From contig CAWCIW010000002.1 in NCBI GenBank assembly GCA_963795825.1, positions 1 through 64,000 of the forward strand: DNA of 64,000 nucleotides, in the 5' to 3' direction. The stretch is from BOG-908 sp963795825 (GTDB lineage Bacteria > Pseudomonadota > Alphaproteobacteria > Acetobacterales > Acetobacteraceae). Within the stretch, counting starts at the first letter, position 1. Every line of letters begins with the position of its first letter. The notes under the pieces were generated by a model that did not search any database, was not told the DNA's origin, and saw nothing but the letters and a program-made list of their open reading frames with translations. Below, piece after piece: positions 56,416-64,000 of the stretch. The position numbers and the translations under genes are program-made.

Positions 56416-57753
56416 ATGACGCAGGGCAACGTGGCCGGCCAGCTCGTGCGGCTCACCGTGCCCGTCGCCTGGGGCATACTGGCATTGCTCGGCTACCGGC
56501 TCGCCGAAGCCTGGTTCGTGGGCCAGGTCGGGCCGGATGCGCTGGCCGCCATCAGCTTCGCCTTTCCCGTCACCATGGTGGTGTTCAGCGTGTCGATCGG
56601 GCTCGGCGCCGGCACGTCTTCGGTGATCGCGCGCGCCATCGGCGCCGCCGAGGAGGGCGTGCCGCGTTTGGTGGCGGACGCGCTGATACTGACCGCGCTG
56701 GTGGGCCTGGCCTGCGCCGCGCTGGGTGTGGTTGGCGCACACTGGCTTGCCCGCCTGCTCGGCGCCGGGCCGGACCTGGCTCCCGCGATCGCCGGCTATC
56801 TGCGCATCTGGTTCCCAAGCGCCGTGCTCGTTCTGGTGGCCACCGTCGGGCTTTCCGCCGCGCGCGCCGCCGGTGACGCCACCTTCCAGGGCACCGCCAT
56901 GGTCGCCTCCTCGCTGCTCAATCTGGCGGTGGCGCCGCTGTTGATACTGGGCGGCTTCGGCTGGCACGGGCTGGGGCTGATCGGCGCGCCGCTCTCCAGC
57001 CTGGTCGCCTGGACGCCGTTGCTGGTCGCCACGATCTGGCGGCTCGAGCGGCTGCATCTCCTCTCGTTCGACCGGCTGAACGTGGCGGAGTTCATGGCCT
57101 CCTCGCGCCGCATTCTGCGCGTCGGCCTGCCGGCCGCCGCCACGAACTGCGTGATACCGGTGGCGTCCGGCGTGATCACCTGGTTGCTGGCGCCGTATGG
57201 GCACCAGGTGGTGGCGGGGTTCGGCCTGGGCAGCCGGGTGGAGTCCGTGGCGATGGTGCTGTTCTTCGCGCTGTCCGCGGTGATGAACCCGTTTGCCGGG
57301 CAGAATGCCGGCGCCGGGCGGATTGGCCGCGTGCGGGAGGCGCTGCGGGTGACGGCCTGGTTCTGCGCCGGGTTCGGGGCGCTGCTGGCGGTGGCGCTGT
57401 ATGCCGGGCGGGCCTGGGTGGCCACGCGGTTCACCCACGATCCCGGCGTGCTCGCCGCGGCCACGCTGTATCTGGCGCTGGTGCCGGTGAGCTACGGGCC
57501 GGCGGGTATCATCGCCATCGTCAATGCGGCGTTCAACGGGCTGAACCGGCCGATGCACGCGGTCGCCGTGTCGGTGGCGCGCACGCTGGTGGTGAACGTT
57601 CCGGTGGCGTGGCTGGGCGGGCGGCTGCTCGGGGCGGAGGGGGTGTTCCTGGGGATCTGCTTCTCGAACGTGGTGGTGGGCATCGGGAGCTACGTCTGGG
57701 TGTACGCGGTCACCGGGCGGGGGCGGCGCAAGGTGGCGCTCGCGGCGGCTTAG
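56416..57753 (+). CDS. MATE-family transporter
   Basis: 445 residues with 12 helices in two halves: GILALLGYRLAEAWFVGQVG and, in the second half, ATNCVIPVASGVITWLLAPY, with FGLGSRVESVAMVLFFALSA and PFAGQNAGAGRIGRVREALR. Different subgroup from the MATE at 45 kb (closer to DinF/Vibrio-type exporters). ATG 56,416 is chosen; a GTG at 56,377 would add a basic tail. The substrate is unknown. Confidence 0.88.
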   Translation: MTQGNVAGQLVRLTVPVAWGILALLGYRLAEAWFVGQVGPDALAAISFAFPVTMVVFSVSIGLGAGTSSVIARAIGAAEEGVPRLVADALILTALVGLACAALGVVGAHWLARLLGAGPDLAPAIAGYLRIWFPSAVLVLVATVGLSAARAAGDATFQGTAMVASSLLNLAVAPLLILGGFGWHGLGLIGAPLSSLVAWTPLLVATIWRLERLHLLSFDRLNVAEFMASSRRILRVGLPAAATNCVIPVASGVITWLLAPYGHQVVAGFGLGSRVESVAMVLFFALSAVMNPFAGQNAGAGRIGRVREALRVTAWFCAGFGALLAVALYAGRAWVATRFTHDPGVLAAATLYLALVPVSYGPAGIIAIVNAAFNGLNRPMHAVAVSVARTLVVNVPVAWLGGRLLGAEGVFLGICFSNVVVGIGSYVWVYAVTGRGRRKVALAAA

Positions 57754-57791
57754 CCTGAAGGCGGGCCGTGCGCCACCGGTTCCGATACGCG

Positions 57792-58307
57792 TCATGGGGC
57801 TACGGATAGACCGGCGGTGTGTCGCAGGCCATCAGCAACGATTTCGGCAGCTTCGTTTGATCCCTGGCGTAGAGATCCAACGCCGCGATCGTCCTCGGCA
57901 TATTTCGGATTTGCCTGTATCCGGGCGCAATTCTTTGCATTTCGCTCGGGATTGCGCGCGTTTCCCTCCTTCAGCTTGAGCAGCGCCGGTCCGGCAGAGT
58001 CCATGAACGCTGCCTTTGCCTTCGGCGAGAACGGGCACGCCATCAGGCGTTGCACCAGGGACCGGCGGAGCAGTTCGCCATGCGCCGCATCGCCGCACGA
58101 ATCGAACGACACGCTCGAAAGCAGATAGGCGATAGCAAACGTGTCGGTGTTTTCCAGGAAGCCATTCGAATCGCGCGGCAGGCGCGCTTGACCGTCTACC
58201 TGGCCAACGGCGCTTCCGCTCACCAGCACGCACACGCTCAGGATGGCCGCGCAGAGAGACGCCGCGAGTTCCGCCCGAAACACAGCCCGGTTCTTCGATA
58301 GACGCAT
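57792..58307 (-). CDS. Secreted hypothetical protein with Rap1a/Tai-like features
   Basis: 171 residues with a signal peptide (ASLCAAILSVCVLVSGSAVG). The mature part has ENTDTFAIAYLLSSVSFDSC, then GELLRRSLVQRLMACPF and NCARIQANPKYAED. The short secreted size, helical build and Cys pairs recall the Rap1a/Tai immunity-like proteins, but the match is weak. It converges on the second MATE gene. Confidence 0.55.
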   Translation of the reverse strand: MRLSKNRAVFRAELAASLCAAILSVCVLVSGSAVGQVDGQARLPRDSNGFLENTDTFAIAYLLSSVSFDSCGDAAHGELLRRSLVQRLMACPFSPKAKAAFMDSAGPALLKLKEGNARNPERNAKNCARIQANPKYAEDDRGVGSLRQGSNEAAEIVADGLRHTAGLSVAP

Positions 58308-58373
58308 ACGGATTCATCTTTCGGGCAGATTGTTACGTTGATCCAACAGGAAGGCCGCCGTATCTGCAACTGT

Positions 58374-58694
58374 CTACGAAGCAGCGGTTTTTTTCCCCCG
58401 CATACGCAAACTTGCCGCGTTCAGCTCGGCCAGTATCCCAGGCTCCGCCACGATCCGCTCGGCCACCGCCACCGCCCGGCCCAGTTCCGCCAGGCTCGCA
58501 TGGCGCAAAGCCGGGCGCGCGATCGCCTCGTACCACGGCCGGCCCATCGCATTGTCCAGACACACCCGCATGAAACAGTGATCGAGCCGGATCGGCCAGT
58601 GATGGGCGCCTGCCATCGCCGGCAGTTGCACGCGCGTCAGCGCCAGCCATCTAGCCACCAATGCCGCCCGATCCTGCGCCGCTGATCCTGACAT
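58374..58694 (-). CDS. Small conserved-looking hypothetical protein
   Basis: 106 residues without signal peptide or membrane helix. The block HHWPIRLDHCFMRVCLDNAM followed by GRPWYEAIARPALRH looks conserved and DNA- or cofactor-binding rather than random. Its first 34 bases overlap the start of the divergent 2H phosphoesterase gene, so either the two starts truly overlap or this gene begins further in (MAGAHHW). Confidence 0.55.
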   Translation of the reverse strand: MSGSAAQDRAALVARWLALTRVQLPAMAGAHHWPIRLDHCFMRVCLDNAMGRPWYEAIARPALRHASLAELGRAVAVAERIVAEPGILAELNAASLRMRGKKTAAS

Positions 58695-59179
58695 TGCTGC
58701 TCGACGCGCCGGCGCATGCCTGGTTCGACGCGCTACGCCAACAGTATTTCCCGCCGGACCGCGTGCAGGTGGGCGCGCATGTCACGCTGTTCCACGCGCT
58801 GCCTGGCGCGCGCGAGCCCGAACTGGTGCGCGAAGTGGCCGATGCCTGCGGCGCCACCGCGGCGTTCGACGTGGAGATCGCCGGCCTGCGCCCGCTCGGC
58901 CGCGGCGTGGCGTTCGCCCTGCGCGCACCCGGCGCGCTCGCGTTGCGGGCCAGGCTGCGCGCCGTCTTTTCGGCCGACCTCACGGCGCAGGACGCCGCCG
59001 CCTGGTCGCCGCACGTGACGATCCAGAACAAGGTGGATTCCGCGGAAGCGCGCCGCACTCAGGCCGCGCTGGCCGATCTCGCCTGGCCGGCCGGGATCAC
59101 CGCCGAAGGTGTTGCGGTCTGGCGTTATCGCGGCGGTCCGTGGGAGCCGCTTGCCACAGCACGCTTCGTCCCGCTTTGA
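58661..59179 (+). CDS. 2H phosphoesterase, 2'-5' RNA ligase-like
   Basis: 172 residues with two H-x-T motifs, HVTLFHAL (about residue 40) and HVTIQNKV (about 119), the hallmark of the LigT/2H superfamily. Such enzymes open cyclic phosphates or act on RNA ends and small nucleotides. Starts MPPDPAPLILTLLLDAPAHA, and the FAD protein follows after 84 bases. Confidence 0.85.
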   Translation: MPPDPAPLILTLLLDAPAHAWFDALRQQYFPPDRVQVGAHVTLFHALPGAREPELVREVADACGATAAFDVEIAGLRPLGRGVAFALRAPGALALRARLRAVFSADLTAQDAAAWSPHVTIQNKVDSAEARRTQAALADLAWPAGITAEGVAVWRYRGGPWEPLATARFVPL

Positions 59180-59263
59180 CGGTTACCCCGTGTTCCGCGC
59201 GCCTTCCCATCCAGCGCGCGCTGGCGCCTTGACGTCGCGCCGCGTTCCCGGCGAGGTGGCCTG

Positions 59264-60736
59264 ATGCATGTTGTCATCATCGGTGGCGGGTTCGCAGGCG
59301 CCGCCTGCGCGCTGCACCTGCTGCGCGACAACCCGGCGCTGCAGTGCCGGCTGACGATGATCGAGCCGCGCGCCACGCTGGGCGCCGGCCTGGCCTATTC
59401 CAGCCCGGCGCCCGAACACCGCACGAACGTGGCCGCCGCCCGCATGTCCGTGCTGCCCGAACACCCGACGCATTTCCACGACTGGCTGCTGGCCCAGGGC
59501 GACCCGGCGCGCGATCCGGCCAGCGCCCTGCCGGACGGCCGGCTGTATCCCGCCCGCGCGGTGTTCGGCCGCTACGTGAACGCCCAATTGCGGGATCAGC
59601 TCGCCAGCCACCCCGGCGTGGTGTTCCGCCATATCCGCCAGGAAGCGGCGCGGGTGGAAGCCGAGGGTGATGGCCTGCGGGTAACGCTGGAGGCGGACGA
59701 CGCGATCCCAGGCGACACGCCTTCGGGCGCCAGGCACAAGGCAGGCGGCGGGGAAGGGGTGTTGGCCGAACCTGGCGGGCACGACGGCGGCACGCTGCAC
59801 GCCGACGCCGTGGTGCTCGCCGTCAGCCACTCCGCGCCGGACCTGCCGCGCCCGCTCCAGGACGTGCCGGCCGTGCTGGCGGACCCGTGGGACGTGCCCG
59901 CGCTCGACCGCATCCCCGCGGCGGCGCGCGTGCTCATCGTCGGCACCGGGCTCACCGCCTGCGACGTCGCCGCGCGCCTGCTCGCCCGCAACCACGCCGG
60001 CCCGCTCACCATGATCTCCCGCCACGGCCTGCTGCCCCGGCCGCGCACGCCGCTGCCCGTGCAAGCCGAAGGCGACTTCACCACCGCGCCCGAGACCACC
60101 GCGCTCGGCCTGCTGCGCCGCGTCCGAGGCGCCATGGCCGAGGCGATCGCGCACGGCCGCCCCTGGGAAAACGTGGTCGATGCCCTGCGCCAGCAATCCG
60201 CCGCCGCCTGGGGCACGCTCGACTGGCCGCAACGCCGCGCTTTGCTGCGCCATTTGCGCACCTGGTGGGATGTGCACCGCTTCCAGAGCGCGCCGCAGAT
60301 CGACGCCGCCCTCGCCGATGCGCAAGCCACCGGCCGCCTGCGCGTGCTGGCCGGCCGCCTGCTGGGCGTGTCTGGCGCCACCGTGACGCTTCGCCCACGC
60401 AACGCGCCCGCCGACGCGCAGATGACTGCCGACGTGATCGTCGCCTGCACCGGGCCGGGGCACCGCACGGTGGTCGCCGCCCACCCCGTGTTGCGCGGTC
60501 TGTTCGAGGCGGGCGCGCTGCAGCCGGATCCGGCGGCACTCGGGATCTGGGTGGATTCGGATAGCCGGGTGCTGCGGGCGGACGGGTCCGCCTGGCGGAA
60601 CCTGTTCGTGGCGGGGCCTTTGGCGCGGGGAACGTTCGGGGAGTTGATGGGGCTGCCGCAGGTCAATCTGCAGCCGCGCGATGTGGCGGGGCGGGTGGCG
60701 GGGCTTCAGGCAAGTAAGGAAGGCCTGCTTTTTTGA
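59264..60736 (+). CDS. FAD/NAD(P)-binding protein
   Basis: 490 residues. N-terminal dinucleotide fold VVIIGGGFAGAACALHLLRD, then RTNVAAARMSVLPEHPTHFH, a second Rossmann fold VLIVGTGLTACDVAARLLAR, and IVACTGPGHRTVV near the C-terminal part. This matches the FAD-NAD(P)-binding group that includes putative hydroxyacylglutathione or acetate-linked oxidoreductases; the substrate is unknown. The C-terminus SKEGLLF and the TGA at 60,736 lie inside the left arm of the element, as in kdsA. Confidence 0.82.
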   Translation: MHVVIIGGGFAGAACALHLLRDNPALQCRLTMIEPRATLGAGLAYSSPAPEHRTNVAAARMSVLPEHPTHFHDWLLAQGDPARDPASALPDGRLYPARAVFGRYVNAQLRDQLASHPGVVFRHIRQEAARVEAEGDGLRVTLEADDAIPGDTPSGARHKAGGGEGVLAEPGGHDGGTLHADAVVLAVSHSAPDLPRPLQDVPAVLADPWDVPALDRIPAAARVLIVGTGLTACDVAARLLARNHAGPLTMISRHGLLPRPRTPLPVQAEGDFTTAPETTALGLLRRVRGAMAEAIAHGRPWENVVDALRQQSAAAWGTLDWPQRRALLRHLRTWWDVHRFQSAPQIDAALADAQATGRLRVLAGRLLGVSGATVTLRPRNAPADAQMTADVIVACTGPGHRTVVAAHPVLRGLFEAGALQPDPAALGIWVDSDSRVLRADGSAWRNLFVAGPLARGTFGELMGLPQVNLQPRDVAGRVAGLQASKEGLLF

Positions 60737-60887
60737 AAAAAAGAAGCAAAAAACTTTTGCTCCCTGCCTGCACCATGGCCTGCGCCCTTTTTGCCAGGCG
60801 AACGGCTGCAGAAGAGGCCTGGGCTTCGGTGCAGCGGGGAACGCAAAAGTTTTTTGGTCCTTTTTTTCAAAAAAGGACTGCTTGCCT
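60711..60887. repeat. Dispersed element, copy 20 (mixed arms)
   Basis: Left arm CTGC/GAAG with one mismatch, right arm GTCC/GGAC. Core contains CCATGGCCTGCGCCC, shared with copy 21. The upstream gene ends inside its left arm, and aroE starts at TTG 60,888, one base beyond its right arm. Confidence 0.87.
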
Positions 60888-61709
60888 TTGCTGACCCCCC
60901 GCGCGGGCGTCGCCGGATGGCCCGTCAGCCACTCCCGCTCGCCTTTGCTCCACAATCACTGGCTGCGCCTCCACCGCATCGACGCCGCTTACATCCAACT
61001 CCCGGTCCGCCCCGAAGACCTCACCGGTGCCATCGCCGACCTGCGCGCAACAGGCTTCGCCGGCCTGAACATCACCGTGCCGCACAAACAGGCCGCCTTC
61101 GCGCTCTGCGACAAGGTCGACGACAGCGCCCGCCAGGCCGGCGCCGTCAACACGCTGGTGTTCGCACCGGACGGCATACGCGGCCTGAACACCGACGGCG
61201 CCGGCTTCCTCGCCAATCTTGCCGCGCACGGCGTGGCCGCCGACGGCCCGGCGCTGCTGCTCGGCGCAGGCGGTGCGGCGCGCGCCATCGCGTCGGCGCT
61301 GCTCGCGGCCGGCGCGCAGGTGAGCGTGACGAACCGGTCGCCGGAGCGGGCGCAGGCGCTGCGCGCGCATCTGCCGGGGTTGCGCGTGCTGGACTGGGAC
61401 GCGCGGCACGCCGCGATCGCCGACCACGCGCTTCTGGTGAACACCACCTCGCTCGGTATGGCCGGCCAGCCGCAGTTGGAGATGACGCTCGACCGCGCGG
61501 CGCCCGGCCTGGCGGTGGCCGATATCGTGTATGTGCCGCTGCAGACCGCGCTCCTCACCGACGCGCTGGCGCGCGGCCTGCGTGCCGTGCCCGGGCTGGG
61601 CATGCTGCTGCACCAGGCGGTGCCGGGCTTTGCGGCCTGGTTCGGGATCACGCCGGTGGTGGACCAGGCCTGCTACGATCTGCTGGAAGCAGATATTCCC
61701 AGGCTGTGA
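60888..61709 (+). CDS. aroE: Shikimate dehydrogenase
   Basis: 273 residues. Reduces 3-dehydroshikimate with NADPH in aromatic amino acid synthesis. Sites: AGWPVSHSRSPLLHNHWLR, catalytic Lys in NITVPHKQAAF, Asp in GLNTDGAGF, the NADPH loop LLLGAGGAARAIAS and TNRSPERAQALR. Start TTG 60,888 follows the repeat's right arm directly; ATG 60,917 is possible but would drop conserved residues. Upstream of coaE, a common alphaproteobacterial order. Confidence 0.95.
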   Translation: MLTPRAGVAGWPVSHSRSPLLHNHWLRLHRIDAAYIQLPVRPEDLTGAIADLRATGFAGLNITVPHKQAAFALCDKVDDSARQAGAVNTLVFAPDGIRGLNTDGAGFLANLAAHGVAADGPALLLGAGGAARAIASALLAAGAQVSVTNRSPERAQALRAHLPGLRVLDWDARHAAIADHALLVNTTSLGMAGQPQLEMTLDRAAPGLAVADIVYVPLQTALLTDALARGLRAVPGLGMLLHQAVPGFAAWFGITPVVDQACYDLLEADIPRL

Positions 61710-61788
61710 CGCGCCTTTTGGAGCCGTATCGGTTGTGTAGGATGTTGGCTGGGTATCGAAGCGGGTCGGGGTGGACGCGTATCAGGAA

Positions 61789-61971
61789 GGCAAGAAAGCA
61801 GTCCTTTTTCGAGAAAAAGGACCAAAAAGCTTTTGCTCCGACGACTGCACCATGGCCTGCGCACTTTCTGCAGGCCAATGCGGTTGCGGGAGGAGCCGGG
61901 TGCTCGGGCAGGCGTCATGGCGAAAGCTTTTTGCTTCTTTTTCTCGAAAAAGAAGGCCTTTTTTGCTTGCT
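61789..61971. repeat. Dispersed element, copy 21 (mixed arms)
   Basis: Left arm GTCC/GGAC, right arm CTTC/GAAG, the reverse mix of copy 22. Core: CGACGACTGCACCATGGCCTG, then GCAGGCGTCATGG. Lies between aroE and coaE, and coaE starts 6 bases beyond it. Confidence 0.88.
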
Positions 61972-61977
61972 GCGCCC

Positions 61978-62634
61978 ATGATCATCCTCGGCCTCACAGG
62001 CGGCATAGGCATGGGCAAATCCACCGCCGCCCGCGCCCTGCGCCGCGCCGGCCTGCCGGTGTTCGATGCGGACGCCGCCGTGCATCGCCTGCAGGCGCCC
62101 GGCGGCCGCGCGCTGCCGGCAATCGCCGCGGCCTTTCCCGGCACGGTGAGCGGCGGCGTGCTGGACCGCGCCGCCTTGCGCGCCGCGGTGCTGGCCGATC
62201 GCGGGCGCCTGCGCACGCTGGAGGCGATACTCCACCCTATGGTGCAGGCCGAGCAGCGCCGCTTCCTGGCGCGCGCGCGCGGCGCCGGCTGTCGCATGGC
62301 GGTGCTGGACGTGCCGTTGCTGTTCGAGACCGGCGGGGATCGGCGGGTGGATCGGGTGATGGTGGTATCTGCGCCGCGCGGCGTGCAGGTGGCGCGGGTA
62401 AGGCAGCGCCGGCGCATGTCCGACGCGGAAATTGCGCGTATCATCGCGTTGCAGATGCCGGATGCGGAGAAGCGTCGGCGGGCGGATGTGGTGGTGTTGA
62501 CGGGGTTGTCGCGGTTCCACGCGACGCGGGCAATCCGGCGGTGGTTGGATACGTTGCCTTGGGACTTACCTGTCGGCAGCAAGGAAGTAAGGCCTTCTTT
62601 TTCGAGAAAAAGAAGCAAAAAGCTTTTGCTGTGA
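61978..62634 (+). CDS. coaE: Dephospho-CoA kinase
   Basis: 218 residues. Last step of coenzyme A synthesis. P-loop LGLTGGIGMGKSTAARAL, then PVFDADAAVHRLQAPGG and AVLDVPLLFETGGDRRVDRV. The protein body ends near LDTLPWDLPVG; the last 19 residues (from GSKEVRPSFSRKR) are read from the whole left arm of the next element, to a TGA at 62,632. A shorter native end is likely to have been replaced by the insertion. Confidence 0.93.
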   Translation: MIILGLTGGIGMGKSTAARALRRAGLPVFDADAAVHRLQAPGGRALPAIAAAFPGTVSGGVLDRAALRAAVLADRGRLRTLEAILHPMVQAEQRRFLARARGAGCRMAVLDVPLLFETGGDRRVDRVMVVSAPRGVQVARVRQRRRMSDAEIARIIALQMPDAEKRRRADVVVLTGLSRFHATRAIRRWLDTLPWDLPVGSKEVRPSFSRKRSKKLLL

Positions 62635-62761
62635 CGCCTGCACGAGGATTTGGCTTTCATTGCAACCGCATCGGCTTGCAGAATGAGCGTAGGCTGCGGG
62701 GCAGGCGTCAGAGCAAAAGCTTTTTGGTCCTTTTTCTCGAAAAAGGACTGCTTGCTTGCTA
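62579..62761. repeat. Dispersed element, copy 22 (mixed arms)
   Basis: Left arm CTTC/GAAG with CGAG loop, right arm GTCC/GGAC with CTCG loop. The core shares GAGCGTAGGCTG and the flanking segment with copy 3, showing common descent despite the different right arm. It lies between convergent coaE and bpt, and coaE runs through its left arm. Confidence 0.9.
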
Positions 62762-63538
62762 CGCCGTCTCCGGAACCAGCAAAGTCCCTGTCCGCGCCTC
62801 GCACGACCCCAGATCCGCATCGGTCAGCATGCGCCAGGACCCGCCGGCCAATATCTCGCAAGGGCGGAAACGTATTTTGTAGGCCATCTTGCGGCTTTCC
62901 GGCACCCAGTAGCCGAGATACACGTAGGGCAATCCCAAGGCCCGCGCGCGTTCGACCAGCCACAGTATCGCGTATGTGCCGAGCGAACGTTTCGTCAGTT
63001 CCGGTGCGAAAAAGCTGTAGACAGCGGAGAGGCCGTCTCCCAGCCGGTCCGCGAGGCAGGCGCCGACGAGGCGGTCGTCTTCGTCGCGGAACTCCACCAC
63101 GATCGTTTCGATGGGCGTATCCTCGACCATTGCGCGGTAGTCGTAGAAGCTCATCGTGGCCATGTCGCCGTCGCCGTGGCGGGCCTGCTGGTAGCGTTGG
63201 AAGAGGGCGAATTGTTCGGCGGTGGCGCGGGCGGGGACTTCGAAGCCTTCGGTGCCTTCGTTCGCGCGGGCGACGCGGCGCAGGCCGCGGTCCGGTTCGA
63301 AGCGGCGTGTGTCGATACGGATCGGCACGCAGGCGGAGCAGCTCGGGCAGACCGGGGCGTAGGCGATGTTGTGGCTGCGGCGGAAGCCTGCGCGCGAGAG
63401 CCGGTCGTGCAGGGAATTTGCGTCCGGCCCGGTGATTTCAGTCACCACCTTGCGTTCCGTCCTGCCCTGCACGTAGGGGCAGGGCAGCGGCGCGGTGGTG
63501 TAGAAGAATTGCGGTCGGCGCGGCGGCTTATAGGTCAT
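62759..63538 (-). CDS. bpt: Aspartate/glutamate leucyltransferase
   Basis: 259 residues. Moves leucine from leucyl-tRNA to N-terminal Asp or Glu, marking proteins for ClpS-ClpAP decay. Signature: RPQFFYTTAPLPCPYVQGRT, YAPVCPSCSACVPIRIDTRR, ARHGDGDMATMSFYDY, SLGTYAILWLVERARALG and YVYLGYWVPESRKMAYKIRF. The start at 63,538 (MTYKPPRR) gives the usual length; a Met at 63,577 would add 13 residues. Confidence 0.95.
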   Translation of the reverse strand: MTYKPPRRPQFFYTTAPLPCPYVQGRTERKVVTEITGPDANSLHDRLSRAGFRRSHNIAYAPVCPSCSACVPIRIDTRRFEPDRGLRRVARANEGTEGFEVPARATAEQFALFQRYQQARHGDGDMATMSFYDYRAMVEDTPIETIVVEFRDEDDRLVGACLADRLGDGLSAVYSFFAPELTKRSLGTYAILWLVERARALGLPYVYLGYWVPESRKMAYKIRFRPCEILAGGSWRMLTDADLGSCEARTGTLLVPETA

Positions 63539-63611
63539 CCGGAAGTCAGTGTGCAGCCTTCCCGCCATCCTGGGCAAGTACAGTAAAGAAGCAAACCACC
63601 TTTCCGCCTGG

Positions 63612-63672
63612 GCCCGACAGGGAGCAAAAGCTTTTTGGTCCTTTTTCTCGAAAAAGGACTGCTTGCTTGCCT
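63612..63672. repeat. Half copy of the dispersed element, copy 23
   Basis: Core end CCCGACAGGGAGC plus a right arm with GTCC/GGAC hairpin; the left arm is missing. Between the bpt start and the penicillin acylase end. Confidence 0.8.
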
Positions 63673-64000
63673 CACGGGGTAAGCAGCAGGTGCCCCTGTA
63701 TGGAGCGTGCCTCTGCCGGGATGGTAACCGACTCTCCCGCAGCCCAGAGCGGCACCATGTCGAAAGCGTGCGCGCTTAGCAGGTTGCCCGACTGCCCGGG
63801 CGTGACCACGAACCGGCTGCGCTCCAGGTTAGCCAGGTCGTAGATGCCGCGATAGGCGGCGCCGTGGCGGGAGGTGAAATCGCCGAGGTCGCCGCTGCCG
63901 CCGCGGAACAGCGTGCTGTCGTCGCCGTCCACCGCGACGCTTCGGCTGGCGAACCCGCCGATTACGGGCAGCGCGCCCAGTAGGGGGTGGGCGAACACCG
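63672..64000 (-). CDS. Penicillin acylase family, C-terminal part
   Basis: The last 108 or so residues of a penicillin-amidase-type Ntn hydrolase: GDLGDFTSRHGAAYRGIYDL, then NLERSRFVVTPGQSGNLLSA and FDMVPLWAAGESVTIP, the usual closing block of this family. The rest, with the catalytic Ser, lies beyond the window edge. These periplasmic amidases cleave beta-lactam side chains, acyl-homoserine lactones or other amides. The 3' end meets a half element. Confidence 0.78.
   Translation of the reverse strand, partial: VFAHPLLGALPVIGGFASRSVAVDGDDSTLFRGGSGDLGDFTSRHGAAYRGIYDLANLERSRFVVTPGQSGNLLSAHAFDMVPLWAAGESVTIPAEARSIQGHLLLTP

Overview
The window reads as two unrelated stretches joined near position 12,710-12,790. 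Positions 1-12,711 have moderate GC and hold thioredoxin, a secreted transglutaminase-like protein, selD, a carbohydrate ABC transporter (binding protein and two permeases), a DUF5107 protein, an AAC(3)-type acetyltransferase, an M28-type peptidase and selA. Most of these genes are cut by one-base indels. The gene mix fits a planctomycete-like bacterium, but that is inference. Positions 12,784-64,000 have high GC and look alphaproteobacterial, most like Acetobacteraceae (also inference). The join may be an assembly chimera or a real transfer boundary.

Layout of the second part: a type I secretion and glycosylation locus (ABC exporter, HlyD adaptor, Sel1-repeat protein, fused glycosyltransferase, unknown protein, GT4 enzyme; 12.8-24.0 kb); rpsF-rpsR-rplI (24.3-25.6 kb); a polysaccharide co-polymerase pair (25.8-27.8 kb); a cyclopropane-synthase-like methyltransferase and an SDR; hisF and hisE; a KDO supply block kdsA, kdsB, kdsD (31.8-34.7 kb); a histidine kinase, response regulator and second kinase (34.8-37.9 kb); glyA, an amino acid permease and hemB (39.6-43.6 kb); a VOC protein, a C13-like peptidase and a MATE transporter; a SOUL protein and a class A penicillin-binding protein; tRNA-Leu(UAA) followed by a lower-GC insert with a choice-of-anchor-P-like secreted protein; gcdH; psd-pssA; a second MATE transporter; a 2H phosphoesterase; an FAD protein; aroE, coaE and bpt; and the end of a penicillin acylase.

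The most striking signal is a dispersed intergenic repeat, 23 copies or remnants between 18.5 and 63.7 kb (about one per 2 kb) and none in the first 12.7 kb. A full copy has two AT-rich arms, inverted with respect to each other, around a GC-rich core whose ends are also inverted. Each arm also contains its own 22-nt hairpin. The hairpin comes in stem variants (CTTC/GAAG, GTCC/GGAC, GTTC/GAAC) that differ by paired changes at fixed length, which is covariation. Some copies carry a different variant in each arm, so each local hairpin is intact although arm-to-arm pairing is imperfect. Copies lie between tandem, convergent and divergent genes, and several neighbouring genes start or end inside them. 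I do not recognise this as a named family and I see no transposase.

One-base indels occur throughout, often in homopolymers and in housekeeping genes (hisE, gcdH, selA). Sequencing or assembly error is therefore more likely than decay for many of the broken frames.
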